A DNA stretch of 64,000 nt, from NCBI GenBank assembly GCA_046350355.1, contig JAXMAN010000002.1:682001-746000 (forward strand), read 5' to 3'. How positions within the stretch are numbered: the stretch's first letter is position 1; every line of letters begins with the position of its first letter. A program made the position numbers and the translations under genes. Origin of the DNA: UBA966 sp046350355. Its GTDB lineage: Bacteria > Planctomycetota > Phycisphaerae > Phycisphaerales > SM1A02. Shown here one piece after another: positions 15,203 through 23,305 of the stretch. Below the pieces are notes generated by a model. It made no database searches. It had not been told where the DNA came from and saw only the letters and a program-made list of their open reading frames with translations.

Positions 15203-15415
15203 TCACTTGGGGGCGCCAGCCGGCGGAGCAGCGGCCTTGGCAGCCTCGCCGTCGGCCTTCTTGAGCGCGTCCTTGTACTTCTTGTCCGGAGCCTCGATCG
15301 TGCCGGCGGCCGGCGCGTTCGTGTTCGGCTTCACGTCCTTCTTGACGCCGGGATCGCCGCAGCCAGACAGCAGCAGCAGCAGCGTCGCGGCGCTGAGCGA
15401 AATGGCCTTCTTCAT
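15203..15415 (-). CDS. Small Lys/Ala-rich lipoprotein
   Basis: A 70-residue precursor with a textbook lipoprotein signal: basic start MKK, hydrophobic core and lipobox 'LLLSGC' with Cys19. The mature 52-residue part is hydrophilic, rich in Lys, Ala and Pro (KKDVKPNTNAPAAG, KKYKDALKKADG), and ends in Ala/Pro repeats. No family is known. It has its own long-leader sigma70-like promoter (15516-15545) and a hairpin terminator just beyond its end, an independent unit typical of small abundant envelope lipoproteins, although abundance is only a guess. Confidence 0.75.
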   Translation of the reverse strand: MKKAISLSAATLLLLLSGCGDPGVKKDVKPNTNAPAAGTIEAPDKKYKDALKKADGEAAKAAAPPAGAPK

Positions 15416-15515
15416 GGATCTACCTTGCCTTCTTGGTGTGCTCGGTGAATCGAAGCGGACCGAGCCCCGCGCCTCGCGCCCCCCGGCATCGGCCGGAGGG
15501 TTCCGTGGCTCCGAT

Positions 15516-15545
15516 AGTGTCTCCCAAGGATTCGCACCCCGTCAA
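15516..15545 (-). promoter_or_regulatory. Sigma70-like promoter for the small lipoprotein gene
   Basis: Minus strand TTGACG (15545-15540), 18-bp spacer, GACACT (15521-15516). The predicted start is about 90 nt before ATG 15415. The TGA stop of the glycosyltransferase gene lies inside TTGACG. Confidence 0.5.
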
Positions 15546-16627
15546 GGGGCGGTTCCGGGGCTTCCGACCCCCGGGAAGGGGATCGCGGGCCCGCGGACGA
15601 TGAGTTCGCACGCATCCAGGAGCTGCAGGGCGCACCGTCCGCTGGCGTAGCGCGCCGCGACCCGCGCGGAGGCCTCGCGGCCGAGCTCGGCGACCTCCGG
15701 ACGCTGCATCGCGCGGGTGAGCGCCTCGGTCCAGCTGCGCGCGTCGCGGGCGCGCGGCAGCAGCGCGGTGACGCCGTCGATGAGGAAGTCGGCGTCCGCG
15801 TCGTCGGCGGCGAGCACGATGCGCCCGGCGGCCATCGCCTCCAGCAGCAGCGGGCGCGTGCCGTGCACCACCTCGGGGACCATGAAGACGCCGCACGCGA
15901 GCGCGAGCGGGCGGATCGACTCCAGCCGCGTCACGCCGTTGAGCACCGGCTGGATGCCCGCCTCGCGCGCGAGCCCCCAGAGGCGCGGGTCGTGGCCGGG
16001 CGGGAACTCGATCGCCACCTGCAGGTTCGGCAGCGCGGGCGCGATGTCGGCGATCGCGGCGAAGACCGCGCGGTAGGCGCCGTCGTCGCGCGCGCTGCCG
16101 GCGATGGCGATGCTCGCCGGCGACGCGGGCTCGGCGCGTCCGTGGTCGGGCACCTGCACGCCCAGCGGGAGGACGGTGACCAGCTCCGGCGCGACGATGC
16201 GCGCGGCGCGCACCGCCAGCGGCGCGGTCGACGCGCCCACCAGGTCGAGCTGCGCGAGCCGCCGCCGCAGCGGGGTGCGCTGCAGCTCGTCGGCGGTGGC
16301 GACGATCGCGACGAGCCCCGCCTCCAGGTCCTCCGCGAGCGCCGCGGCCGCGTCGAAGGCGCGCGCGCCGAAGCTGACGAAGACCTCGGGTGGCGCGTCC
16401 TCCAGGTCCGCGCTCAGCGTCCCCAGGCGCGCGCGGCGAAAGAGCGCCGAGCCGTCGAAGTGGTACGGGTGCGCCGCGAGCAGCCGCGCCATCGGCGGCT
16501 CCTCGGAGCTCTCCGGCAGGATGCGGGTGACGCGCGCGCCCTCGGCGGCCAGCGCCACCGCCAGGCGGTGGAAGGCCGCCGCGTCGGTCAGGAGCCGCTC
16601 GGGATCGATGACGAGCGCGATGTGCAC
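15542..16627 (-). CDS. Group 1 (GT4-like) glycosyltransferase
   Basis: A 361-residue GT-B fold enzyme. The N-terminal Rossmann half starts 'IALVIDPERLLTDAAAFHRLAVALAAEGARVTRILP'. The C-terminal half has the group 1 pattern 'VFMVPEVVHGTRPLLLEAMAAGRIVLAADDADADFLIDGVTALL', including the nucleotide-sugar binding Glu segment. There is no membrane segment. The acceptor is probably an envelope or surface glycan, not identifiable here. The GTG start at 16627 lies inside the thioesterase gene (40-nt overlap), so the genes are translationally linked; ATG starts further in would delete the first strand of the fold. Confidence 0.8.
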   Translation of the reverse strand: MHIALVIDPERLLTDAAAFHRLAVALAAEGARVTRILPESSEEPPMARLLAAHPYHFDGSALFRRARLGTLSADLEDAPPEVFVSFGARAFDAAAALAEDLEAGLVAIVATADELQRTPLRRRLAQLDLVGASTAPLAVRAARIVAPELVTVLPLGVQVPDHGRAEPASPASIAIAGSARDDGAYRAVFAAIADIAPALPNLQVAIEFPPGHDPRLWGLAREAGIQPVLNGVTRLESIRPLALACGVFMVPEVVHGTRPLLLEAMAAGRIVLAADDADADFLIDGVTALLPRARDARSWTEALTRAMQRPEVAELGREASARVAARYASGRCALQLLDACELIVRGPAIPFPGVGSPGTAP

Positions 16628-17115
16628 GCGTCACCCTCCAGCGGATCGAAGGCGAGCGCCATCTCGGCGGGAATGCGCGCGGGGCGCCGCGTCTCCAGGT
16701 CGACGAAGGCCCAGCAGGTGCTCGCGCGGCAGACCAGGCGGCCGTCCGCGCGCACGACGACGGTGTCGCGCCACGAGGCGCTGCGCCCCATCGTGCGCAC
16801 CCAGGTGAAGACGTGCAGCGTCTCGCCGGGGAAGGCCTCGGACTTGTAGTCGATCTCGTGGCGCGCGACGAACCACATGCGGCCCTGCTCGAGCATCGCC
16901 GCGCGCGTGTAGCCCAGCGCGTCGGCGTGCAGCTCCGCGGCGCGGTCGAGCCAGCGCACGTACTCCACGTTGTTGATGTGCGCGACCGCGCGGCTCACGC
17001 CCTCCGCGCCGGGCACCAGCCGCAGCGCGAAGGGGCGCGCGTGCGCCACGCCCGCGCCGTCGGGGGGACGCAGCGCGGCGTCGGGGTGCATCGACGGCGG
17101 CGCGTGCGCGCTCAT
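16588..17115 (-). CDS. Hotdog-fold acyl-CoA thioesterase (4HBT/YbgC-like)
   Basis: A 175-residue protein of the 4-hydroxybenzoyl-CoA thioesterase type. The diagnostic helix start 'HINNVEYVRWLDRAAELH' (compare HxNNxxYxxW in the family) is followed by 'HEIDYKSEAFPGETLHVFTWV', 'ASWRDTVVVRADGRLVCRASTCWAFVDLETRRPARIP', the strands of the hotdog sheet. It likely hydrolyses a cytoplasmic acyl-CoA; the chain type is unknown. The ATG overlaps the stop of the DUF971 gene (ATGA) and the gene runs into the glycosyltransferase, so the three are one operon driven by the TAGAAT box at 17460. Confidence 0.85.
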   Translation of the reverse strand: MSAHAPPSMHPDAALRPPDGAGVAHARPFALRLVPGAEGVSRAVAHINNVEYVRWLDRAAELHADALGYTRAAMLEQGRMWFVARHEIDYKSEAFPGETLHVFTWVRTMGRSASWRDTVVVRADGRLVCRASTCWAFVDLETRRPARIPAEMALAFDPLEGDACTSRSSSIPSGS

Positions 17116-17453
17116 CGCGCCGCCTCCGCGTCCGGATCGATCGAGCGCAGGTACTCCCAGCTGTAGAGGCCCGTCTCGTGCCCGTCGCTGAAGCGGATGC
17201 GCACCGCGTAGTTGCCCACGAGCTCCGCGCCCAGCGCGGTGAGCTCGCCCGAGCCGCCGCCGGAGGGAAGCACGGTGAGGGGGTTCTTCTGCATCTGCTT
17301 GCGCAGCTCGCGCGCGTCGGCGCTGGGGCTCTGGCGCCGCAGGTGCAGCAGGGGATAGAAGCTGCGCCGTCCGTCGCTCCAATGGACCGTGAGGCCGCGC
17401 GCCCGGTCGAGGTCCAGGTGCAGCGGACGCGGTGCGTCGGGGACGGTGGCCAC
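17112..17453 (-). CDS. DUF971 (gamma-butyrobetaine hydroxylase-like N-terminal domain) protein
   Basis: A 113-residue stand-alone DUF971 domain. 'GLTVHWSDGRRSFYPLLHLRRQSPSADAREL' and 'YAVRIRFSDGHETGLYSWEYLRSI' are the two family blocks (WxDG...YP.xLR; F.DGH.TGlYsWeYLR). In eukaryotic hydroxylases this domain is N-terminal and binds zinc; in bacteria the single domain is often near Fe-S cluster assembly genes, which are not seen here. The gene starts at GTG 17453, 6 nt after TAGAAT, an example of leaderless initiation on GTG. Confidence 0.88.
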   Translation of the reverse strand: MATVPDAPRPLHLDLDRARGLTVHWSDGRRSFYPLLHLRRQSPSADARELRKQMQKNPLTVLPSGGGSGELTALGAELVGNYAVRIRFSDGHETGLYSWEYLRSIDPDAEAAR

Positions 17454-17459
17454 GGCGCG

Positions 17460-17465
17460 ATTCTA
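17460..17465 (-). promoter_or_regulatory. -10-like box TAGAAT for DUF971-thioesterase-glycosyltransferase
   Basis: TAGAAT ends 6 nt before GTG 17453. It is 12 bp from the TACACT of the divergent pyrF. Confidence 0.6.
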
Positions 17466-17477
17466 CGGACGCGCGCC

Positions 17478-17483
17478 TACACT
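17478..17483 (+). promoter_or_regulatory. -10-like box TACACT for pyrF operon (leaderless type)
   Basis: TACACT ends 9 nt before the pyrF ATG at 17493. Confidence 0.6.
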
Positions 17484-17492
17484 CGCGGGCGC

Positions 17493-18386
17493 ATGGAACG
17501 CACCGCCGCCACCTCGGCCCACGCCTCGGACCGCCTGCTCGCGCGCATCGAGCAGGTCGGCGCGCCCACCTGCGTCGGGCTCGATCCCGTCGTCGAGAAG
17601 CTGCCCGCGGCGCTGCGTCCGGCCGGCGGCGACGAGGCCGCGGCCGCCGCGATCGAGGCCTTCTCCACCGGCGTGCTCGACGCCGTCGCGGGGCGCGCCC
17701 CCGCGGTGAAGGTGCAGGCGGCGTGCTTCGAGCGCCACGGCCCCGCCGGCGTGCGCGCGCTCGCGCGCGTCCTCGAGCATGCGCGCGGGCTCGCCTGCTT
17801 CGAGGTGATCCTCGACTGGAAGCGCGGCGACATCGGCGTCAGCGCGGAGCACTACGCCGCCGCCGCGCGCGGCGCGCTCGACAGCGACTGGACCACCGTG
17901 AACTCCTACCTCGGCGCGGACGGGATCGCGCCCTTCCTGGCCGCCGGGCGCGGCGCCTTCGCGCTCGTGCGCACCTCGAACCCCTCGGGCGACGCGCTGC
18001 AGTCGCTGCCGCTGGCCGACGGGCGCACCGTCGCGCAGGCGGTCGCGGACCTGGTCGCGACGCTGGGCGCGGCGCACTGCGGGCGCGCGGGCTTCAGCGA
18101 TCTCGGCGCCGTCGTCGGCGCGACCAAGCGCGCCGACGCCGCCGCGCTGCGCGAGCGCATGCCGCAGCAGATCTTCCTGGTGCCGGGCTTCGGCGCGCAG
18201 GGGGGCGGCGTCGACGACGTCCTCCCGTGCTTCCGCAGCGACGGGCGCGGCGCGCTCGTCACCGCGAGCCGCTCGGTGATCTACGCCTTCGGACCGGGCG
18301 ACCGCGACTGGGCCGGCGCCGTGACGCGCGCGGCCGAGGAGTTGCGCGCGCAGATCGGCGGCGCGCTGGGGGCGCGCGCGGGATGA
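17493..18386 (+). CDS. pyrF: Orotidine 5'-phosphate decarboxylase (long type)
   Basis: Last step of UMP synthesis. The 297-residue protein starts with the family strand 'CVGLDPVVEKLP'. Its catalytic motif is 'ILDWKRGDIG' (Asp108, Lys110, Asp113; the family has D-x-K-R-x-D), followed by 'TVNSYLGADGIAPFL' and the C-terminal phosphate-binding 'IFLVPGFGAQGGGVDDV'. Length and the 'NSYLG' motif place it with the longer (type 2) bacterial enzymes. It heads a four-gene operon; its stop overlaps the start of the solute-binding protein gene (ATGA). ATG 17493 is supported by the TACACT box, although the frame is open further upstream. Confidence 0.94.
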   Translation: MERTAATSAHASDRLLARIEQVGAPTCVGLDPVVEKLPAALRPAGGDEAAAAAIEAFSTGVLDAVAGRAPAVKVQAACFERHGPAGVRALARVLEHARGLACFEVILDWKRGDIGVSAEHYAAAARGALDSDWTTVNSYLGADGIAPFLAAGRGAFALVRTSNPSGDALQSLPLADGRTVAQAVADLVATLGAAHCGRAGFSDLGAVVGATKRADAAALRERMPQQIFLVPGFGAQGGGVDDVLPCFRSDGRGALVTASRSVIYAFGPGDRDWAGAVTRAAEELRAQIGGALGARAG

Positions 18387-19930
18387 ACCGCTGGCTCCCC
18401 GCGGTCCTGATCGTCGCGGCGATCGCGCTGCTGGTGGGCGTGCCCGTGGTGGCGCGCCGCAGCGACGCGCGCCCGCCCGCCGACGCGGCCACCGTCATCA
18501 TCGTCACGCCGCACAACGAGCAGATCCGCCAGGAGTTCGCGCGCGCCTTCGCGCGCTGGCACCAGGAGCAGTACGGATCGCCCGCGACCGTCATCTGGAA
18601 CACGCCCGGCGGCACGAGCGAGATCCGCAAGGTGCTCGAGGCAGGCATCCTTGCGGCGCTGCGCGACGGCACCGAGCCCGGCGGCTCGGCGGACCTCTTC
18701 TTCGGCGGCGGCTCGTACGAGTTCGACCAGCTCAAGAAGCCGCTCACCGTCGAGGCCGGGGGCGTGAAGCGCTCCGCCTCGGTCCTGGTGCCGGTGGAGT
18801 TCGAGCCGGGCTACCTCGACCAGGTCTACGGCGCCAAGGAGGTCGGCGGGCGCGCGCTCTACGACCCCGACGGCTACTGGTTCGGCTGCGCGCTCTCGGC
18901 CTTCGGCATCATCTACAACCAGCCCGTCCTGGAGAAGCTGGGCGTCGCGCCGCCGACGGAGTGGATCGCGCTCGCGGACCCGCGCCTGCAGGGGCGCGTC
19001 GCGCTCGTGAATCCCGCGCAGAGCGGAAGCGTCGCCACCGCGATGGAGACGATCCTGCTGCGCGAGGGGTGGAACGCCGGCTGGGCGATCCTGCGCCGCG
19101 CCGCCGCGAATTCGCGCTCGATCAGCGCGAGCGCCACGCGCGCGCCCGTCGAGGTCGCGCAGGGCGAGGCCGCGGAGGCGATCGCCATCGACTTCTACGG
19201 ACGCTTCCAGCAGCAGGCGGTCTCCGACGGCGGCTCGCCCGGGCGCGTGGGCTACCTCGATCCCGTCGGCAAGACCGCGATCGATCCCGACCCGATCGCG
19301 ATGCTGCGCGGCGCGCCGCACCCGCAGACCGCGCGCCGCTTCATCGAGTTCGCGCTCTCGCCCGCGGGCCAGCGCCTTTGGCAGTACGCGCCCGGAACGC
19401 CCGGCGGCCCGGAGCAGTACGGACTGCGGCGTCTTCCCGCCAGCCGCGTCGTCTACGAGCGCGACCACGAGCGCTTCACCGACAAGGTCGATCCGTGGAC
19501 CCTCGCGAGCGTCATCCCGAACCCGAATCCCAACGTGCGCTCCTTCGTGGCGCCGCTCTTCGTCGCGACCGCGATCGAGAACCGCGCGCTGCTGCGCGAG
19601 GCGTGGCGGCGCATCGCCGCGCATCCGGAGTACCCGCGCGACGGCTCCGTCCTCGTCGCGGCGAAGGCGCGCGATCCGAAGCTGCGCGCGATGCTCGAGG
19701 CCTTCGACGCCTTCCCGCAGGTGCCCGCTCCCGGCGGGGCGACGATGGACCTCGGCGACGAGCGCACGCTCGCCGCGGTGCGCGAGGGCTGGCTGCGGGG
19801 CAAGTGGAAGGACGCGCGCCTCTGGGATCCGCAGGACTCGCCCGCCGAGGTGCTGCGCCAGCGCTTCGCGCAGGAGATCGCCGCCAGCCTGCGGCGCGTG
19901 ATCGCGATCGACCAGGAGGAGGCGCCGTGA
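18383..19930 (+). CDS. Extracellular solute-binding protein, iron-transport/family 1-like
   Basis: A 515-residue exported protein with an uncleaved-looking N-terminal anchor (NRWLPAVLIVAAIALLVGVPVV; no lipobox). The periplasmic part has the pattern of type II binding proteins of ABC transporters: 'VIIVTPHNEQIRQEFARAFARWHQEQYG', the hinge 'GCALSAFGIIYNQPVLEKLGVAPPTEWIALADPRLQGRVALVNP' and 'FIEFALSPAGQRLW', as in Fe(III)-binding AfuA/FbpA-like proteins. A C-terminal extension of about 130 residues is atypical. No permease or ATPase genes are nearby, so it may serve a transporter encoded elsewhere or have been recruited for sensing. It sits between pyrF and cinA with 4-nt overlaps. Confidence 0.75.
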   Translation: MNRWLPAVLIVAAIALLVGVPVVARRSDARPPADAATVIIVTPHNEQIRQEFARAFARWHQEQYGSPATVIWNTPGGTSEIRKVLEAGILAALRDGTEPGGSADLFFGGGSYEFDQLKKPLTVEAGGVKRSASVLVPVEFEPGYLDQVYGAKEVGGRALYDPDGYWFGCALSAFGIIYNQPVLEKLGVAPPTEWIALADPRLQGRVALVNPAQSGSVATAMETILLREGWNAGWAILRRAAANSRSISASATRAPVEVAQGEAAEAIAIDFYGRFQQQAVSDGGSPGRVGYLDPVGKTAIDPDPIAMLRGAPHPQTARRFIEFALSPAGQRLWQYAPGTPGGPEQYGLRRLPASRVVYERDHERFTDKVDPWTLASVIPNPNPNVRSFVAPLFVATAIENRALLREAWRRIAAHPEYPRDGSVLVAAKARDPKLRAMLEAFDAFPQVPAPGGATMDLGDERTLAAVREGWLRGKWKDARLWDPQDSPAEVLRQRFAQEIAASLRRVIAIDQEEAP

Positions 19931-21201
19931 CGCCGCGGCGCGCGGCGGTCCTCTCCGTCGGCGACGAGCTGGTCCTGGGAAGCGCGCTCGACACCAACGG
20001 CCGCGAGGTCGCCGCCGCGCTGCGCGACGCGGGGCTGGACTGCGCCGAGCATCGCACGGTGGGGGACGACATGCCCGCGCTCGTCGCGGCGCTGCGCGAG
20101 CTCGCCGCCGCGCACGCCGTGCTCGTGGTCACGGGCGGGCTCGGCCCCACGGAGGACGACCTCACCCGCGAGGCGGTGAACGCGCTCAGCGACGCGGGCG
20201 CGCCGATGACGGAGGACGCGCAGGGGCGCGCCGATCTCGAGCGCTGGTTCGCCGGCCGCGGCCGCGCGATGGCGCCCAACAACCTGCGGCAGGCGCTTCG
20301 CCCGCGCTCGGCGCGCACGCTGCGCAACGCCAACGGCACGGCGCCCGGCTTCGCGTGCGCGATCGGCGCGTGCACGGTCTTTTGCCTGCCCGGCCCGCCG
20401 CGCGAGATGCTGCCGATGCTCCACGAGCAGGTCGTGCCCGCGGTGCGCGCGCCCGGCGCCCCCGCGATCGTGCGCGCCAGCGTGGGCACTTTCGGCATCG
20501 GGGAGTCGGACCTCGCGCACCGCCTGGGCAACCTGATGGAGCGCGGGCGCGAGCCCGGGATCGGCACCACGGCGAGCGGCTCGGTCGTCTCGATCCATGC
20601 GACCGCGCGCGGGGCCGACGCCGCGGCGCGCGCGCAGGCCGCGCTCGCCGAGTGCGCGCAGCGCGTCGTTCCCTACGCCTTCGGTCCGCCGGAGGCTGGG
20701 ATCGCCGCCGCCTCGCTGGAATCGCTGCGCGCCGCGGGGGCGACGCTCGCGGTCGCCGAGAGCTGCACGGGCGGGCTGGTGGGCTCGATGCTCACCGCCG
20801 TCGCGGGGGCGAGCGACTGCTTCCTTGGCGGCTGGATCAGCTACGCCAACGCGATGAAGGAGCGCGAGCTGGGCGTGCCCGCCGCGACGCTCGCCACCGC
20901 CGGCGCGGTGAGCCGCGAGACCGCGCTCGCCATGGCGCAGGGAGCGGCCGCGCGCGCGGGCGCGACGCACGCGCTGGCGATCACCGGCATCGCAGGCCCC
21001 GGCGGCGCGACCGAAGGCAAGCCCGTCGGCACCGTCTGGATCGCGCTGCACGACGCACGCACGGGCGCGGGCCGCGCGCGGCGCTTCGAGTTCCCCGGTC
21101 CGCGTGAGGTCGTGCGCGACCGCGCCTCGAAGGCCGCGCTGCAGATGCTGCGCTGGCACCTGCGCGGCGAGGACGCCCCGATCATCTGGGAGCGCGCATG
21201 A
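19927..21201 (+). CDS. cinA: CinA-like protein: MoaB-like domain plus nicotinamide-nucleotide amidase
   Basis: A 424-residue two-domain protein. Residues 1-170 form the molybdopterin-binding-like domain with 'LSVGDELVLGSALDTNGREVA' and 'VVTGGLGPTEDDLTREA', which in CinA acts as an ADP-ribose pyrophosphatase. The C-terminal 155 residues are a PncC-type NMN deamidase with the active-site motif 'LAVAESCTGGLVGSML' (Ser at about residue 278) and 'ITGIAGPGGATEGKPVGTVW'. Together they recycle pyridine nucleotides. Translation begins at GTG 19927, which overlaps the preceding stop (GTGA); folK follows with an ATGA overlap. Confidence 0.93.
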   Translation: MTPRRAAVLSVGDELVLGSALDTNGREVAAALRDAGLDCAEHRTVGDDMPALVAALRELAAAHAVLVVTGGLGPTEDDLTREAVNALSDAGAPMTEDAQGRADLERWFAGRGRAMAPNNLRQALRPRSARTLRNANGTAPGFACAIGACTVFCLPGPPREMLPMLHEQVVPAVRAPGAPAIVRASVGTFGIGESDLAHRLGNLMERGREPGIGTTASGSVVSIHATARGADAAARAQAALAECAQRVVPYAFGPPEAGIAAASLESLRAAGATLAVAESCTGGLVGSMLTAVAGASDCFLGGWISYANAMKERELGVPAATLATAGAVSRETALAMAQGAAARAGATHALAITGIAGPGGATEGKPVGTVWIALHDARTGAGRARRFEFPGPREVVRDRASKAALQMLRWHLRGEDAPIIWERA

Positions 21202-21755
21202 GCGGGGCGGACGAATCCGCGTCCGCGCGCGCCCCCGTCCCCGCGCTGATCGACGCCGACGCCGCGCCCGCGCGCCCCGTGCGTGCCTTCGTCGCGCTGG
21301 GCTCGAACGTGGGCGACCGCGCCGCGCATCTGGAGGCGGCGCGCGCCGCGATGGCCGCGCTCGCGGGCACGCGCGTGCTCGCGCGCTCGGGCGTGCACGA
21401 GACGGACCCCGTCGGCCCACCCGGGCAGGGGCCGTACCTCAACGCCGTGGACGAGCTCGAGACGACGCTCTCCGCGCGCGCGCTGCTGGAAGCGCTCCTG
21501 GCGATCGAGCGCACCCGCGGTCGCGACCGTTCGCGCGAGGTGCGCTTCGGACCGCGCACCCTCGACCTGGACCTGCTGGCCTACGGCGACGCGCGCCCGG
21601 GCGGGGGCGCCCGCATCGACGCTCCGGGGCTCCAGGTGCCGCATCCGCGCATGGGGGAGCGGGAATTCGTGCTGCGCCCGCTGGGGGAAATCGCGCCCGC
21701 GCTGGCCGCCGCCGCGCGTGGGGGGGTCGTACAATCGCCCCCGGTCGCGCCCTGA
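21198..21755 (+). CDS. folK: 2-Amino-4-hydroxy-6-hydroxymethyldihydropteridine pyrophosphokinase
   Basis: Folate pathway kinase (HPPK) pyrophosphorylating the pterin for FolP. The 185-residue protein has a 28-residue Ala/Asp-rich N-terminal extension, then 'AFVALGSNVGDRAAHLEAA', 'YLNAVDELETTLSARALLEALLAIERTRGRDRS' and the ATP/Mg block 'RFGPRTLDLDLLAYG' with its DLDLL acidic pair, ending with 'VPHPRMGEREFVLRPL'. It is the last gene of the pyrF operon. A TACAAT box near its end could drive the next gene. A pteridine-reductase-like gene is at 46.5 kb. Confidence 0.94.
   Translation: MSGADESASARAPVPALIDADAAPARPVRAFVALGSNVGDRAAHLEAARAAMAALAGTRVLARSGVHETDPVGPPGQGPYLNAVDELETTLSARALLEALLAIERTRGRDRSREVRFGPRTLDLDLLAYGDARPGGGARIDAPGLQVPHPRMGEREFVLRPLGEIAPALAAAARGGVVQSPPVAP
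21730..21735 (+). promoter_or_regulatory. -10-like box TACAAT within the end of folK
   Basis: TACAAT lies 71 nt before ATG 21807 of the thioredoxin gene and would yield a leader carrying AGGAG (21794-21798). No clear -35. Confidence 0.4.
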
Positions 21756-21806
21756 TCCGGCACCGTCGCCGGCGCGCGGCCTCGCACGACTCCAGGAGCA
21801 TTGCAC

Positions 21807-23216
21807 ATGCGCATCTCGACCGCGGCCCTCATGGCCGGTCTCGCCCTCAGCCTCGCCACCGCGACCGTCGCGCAGGCGCCGGCCGCCCCCGCGAAGGACC
21901 CACAGACGGCGAAGCCCGCCTCGCCCGCCGAACCCGCGGCCCCCGCGAGGCCCGCGGCCCCCGCGGCGCCCGCCAACGAAGGCGGCGGCCCGGTCCCCGG
22001 CGCGCCGATGGACGCGGTCGCTCCGAAGATGGCCCCGCCCTCCGAGGGCTGGACCGAGGCGGACAAGTCCGCCGCCAGCGTCGAGAAGGGCATGCAGACC
22101 CTCACCGCCGCGCAGAAGGCGTACCAGGAGGCGCCGCAGCTCTCCGACACCGTGAAGCTCGCGATGATGCTTCCGGATGGCACCGCCAACGACACCATCC
22201 AGCTCGCCTTCGGCAAGGGCAGCGACATGGAGATCTCGATGGGCAGCCTGAAGCTGCTCGCGGTCGGCGACAAGGTCTACTTCGTCCCGGACCAGCCGGC
22301 GGACAAGTACATCGAGCGCACCATCGACGGCAATGTCTCCAAGACGCTCGGCGCGCTGCTGCCGGGCTTCTCGATCCCCGCGCCGGACCTGGTCCTGCGC
22401 GAGAAGGGGAGCGATCCCGTCGCGGCCTTCGGCCTCGGCGCGGTCGAGGGCCTCAAGGTCGCGGGCTTCCGCGAGAAGGACGGCAAGAAGGAAGTCCTCT
22501 TCACCGGCAAGGGCGCCGAGGGCGTCGCGGCCTTCGACGCGAAGACCGGCTTCGTGACCGCCTCCAGCATGCTCTTCACCCCGCCCGGGGTCCCCGAGGG
22601 CATGGACATCAAGATCGGCGTCCAGATCGCCCACACGCCCAGCACCGAGCCCCTCAAGACCCCGATCGCCTTCGACGCCGGCAAGCGCAAGGCGGTCAAG
22701 TCGATCGAGGAGCTGCTCGACCAGCCGCAGGGCTCCGAGCAGGGCCCCGAGGTCAAGGTCAAGGAGGGCGACGTCGCCCCCGTGGCCGTGCTGACCACGC
22801 TCGACGGCAAGAGCGTCGACATCGGCGCGCTCAAGGGCAAGGTCGTCGTGATGGACTTCTGGGCGACCTGGTGCGGACCGTGCCGCAAGGGCCTGCCGCT
22901 GCTCGAGGAGTTCGCCAAGTCCATGAAGGACAACGACAAGGTCGTCGTCTATCCCGTCAACGTCTGGGAGCAGAGCAAGGGCGACGAGCTGACCAAGAAG
23001 GTCGGCGAGTTCTGGACCAAGCAGGGCTACACGATGACGACGCTGCTCGATCCCGACGCGAAGCTCATCGGCCAGTACGGCTTCCAGGGCATCCCGGCGA
23101 TGGTGATCATCGGGCCCGACGGCAAGATCTCCAGCACGCACATCGGCTACGACGCCGGTCTCGTGAAGAAGCTCACCGAAGAGGTGAACAAGGCGCTCGG
23201 CACGACGGCGAAGTGA
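21807..23216 (+). CDS. Exported TlpA-like thioredoxin with N-terminal DUF2092-like domain
   Basis: A 469-residue precursor with a cleavable-looking signal (MRISTAALMAGLALSLATATVAQA). It then has an Ala/Pro-rich linker, a central region of about 230 residues with beta-rich composition resembling DUF2092/LolA-like lipid-binding domains (YQEAPQLSDTVKLAMMLPDG; AVGDKVYFVPDQPADKYIER), and a C-terminal thioredoxin domain. The thioredoxin part has 'VVVMDFWATWCGPCRKGLPLLEEF' with active-site Cys356 and Cys359 and 'GFQGIPAMVIIGPDG' with the cis-Pro loop. It is predicted to be periplasmic and probably reducing, as for TlpA/ResA. ATG 21807 is preferred over TTG 21801 because AGGAG is then 8 nt upstream. 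A perfect-looking hairpin follows its end. Confidence 0.85.
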   Translation: MRISTAALMAGLALSLATATVAQAPAAPAKDPQTAKPASPAEPAAPARPAAPAAPANEGGGPVPGAPMDAVAPKMAPPSEGWTEADKSAASVEKGMQTLTAAQKAYQEAPQLSDTVKLAMMLPDGTANDTIQLAFGKGSDMEISMGSLKLLAVGDKVYFVPDQPADKYIERTIDGNVSKTLGALLPGFSIPAPDLVLREKGSDPVAAFGLGAVEGLKVAGFREKDGKKEVLFTGKGAEGVAAFDAKTGFVTASSMLFTPPGVPEGMDIKIGVQIAHTPSTEPLKTPIAFDAGKRKAVKSIEELLDQPQGSEQGPEVKVKEGDVAPVAVLTTLDGKSVDIGALKGKVVVMDFWATWCGPCRKGLPLLEEFAKSMKDNDKVVVYPVNVWEQSKGDELTKKVGEFWTKQGYTMTTLLDPDAKLIGQYGFQGIPAMVIIGPDGKISSTHIGYDAGLVKKLTEEVNKALGTTAK

Positions 23217-23246
23217 GCCGACGGCCAGTTCCCCCGCGCAGCAACC

Positions 23247-23285
23247 ACGGCGCGGCCCCGCGGAGACCCCGCGGCGCCGCGCCGT
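23247..23285 (+). terminator. Strong GC hairpin after the thioredoxin gene
   Basis: Two 17-nt arms (23247-23263 and 23269-23285) pair with a single mismatch around a 5-nt loop. It starts 30 nt past the stop and ends 5 nt before the next promoter box. No U tract follows, so it would be a U-poor terminator or an insulating structure. Confidence 0.6.
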
Positions 23286-23290
23286 CTGCG

Positions 23291-23296
23291 TAGGAT
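23291..23296 (+). promoter_or_regulatory. -10-like box TAGGAT (leaderless type)
   Basis: TAGGAT ends 9 nt before ATG 23306. No Shine-Dalgarno sequence. Confidence 0.5.
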
Positions 23297-23305
23297 TGCG
23301 GGCCC

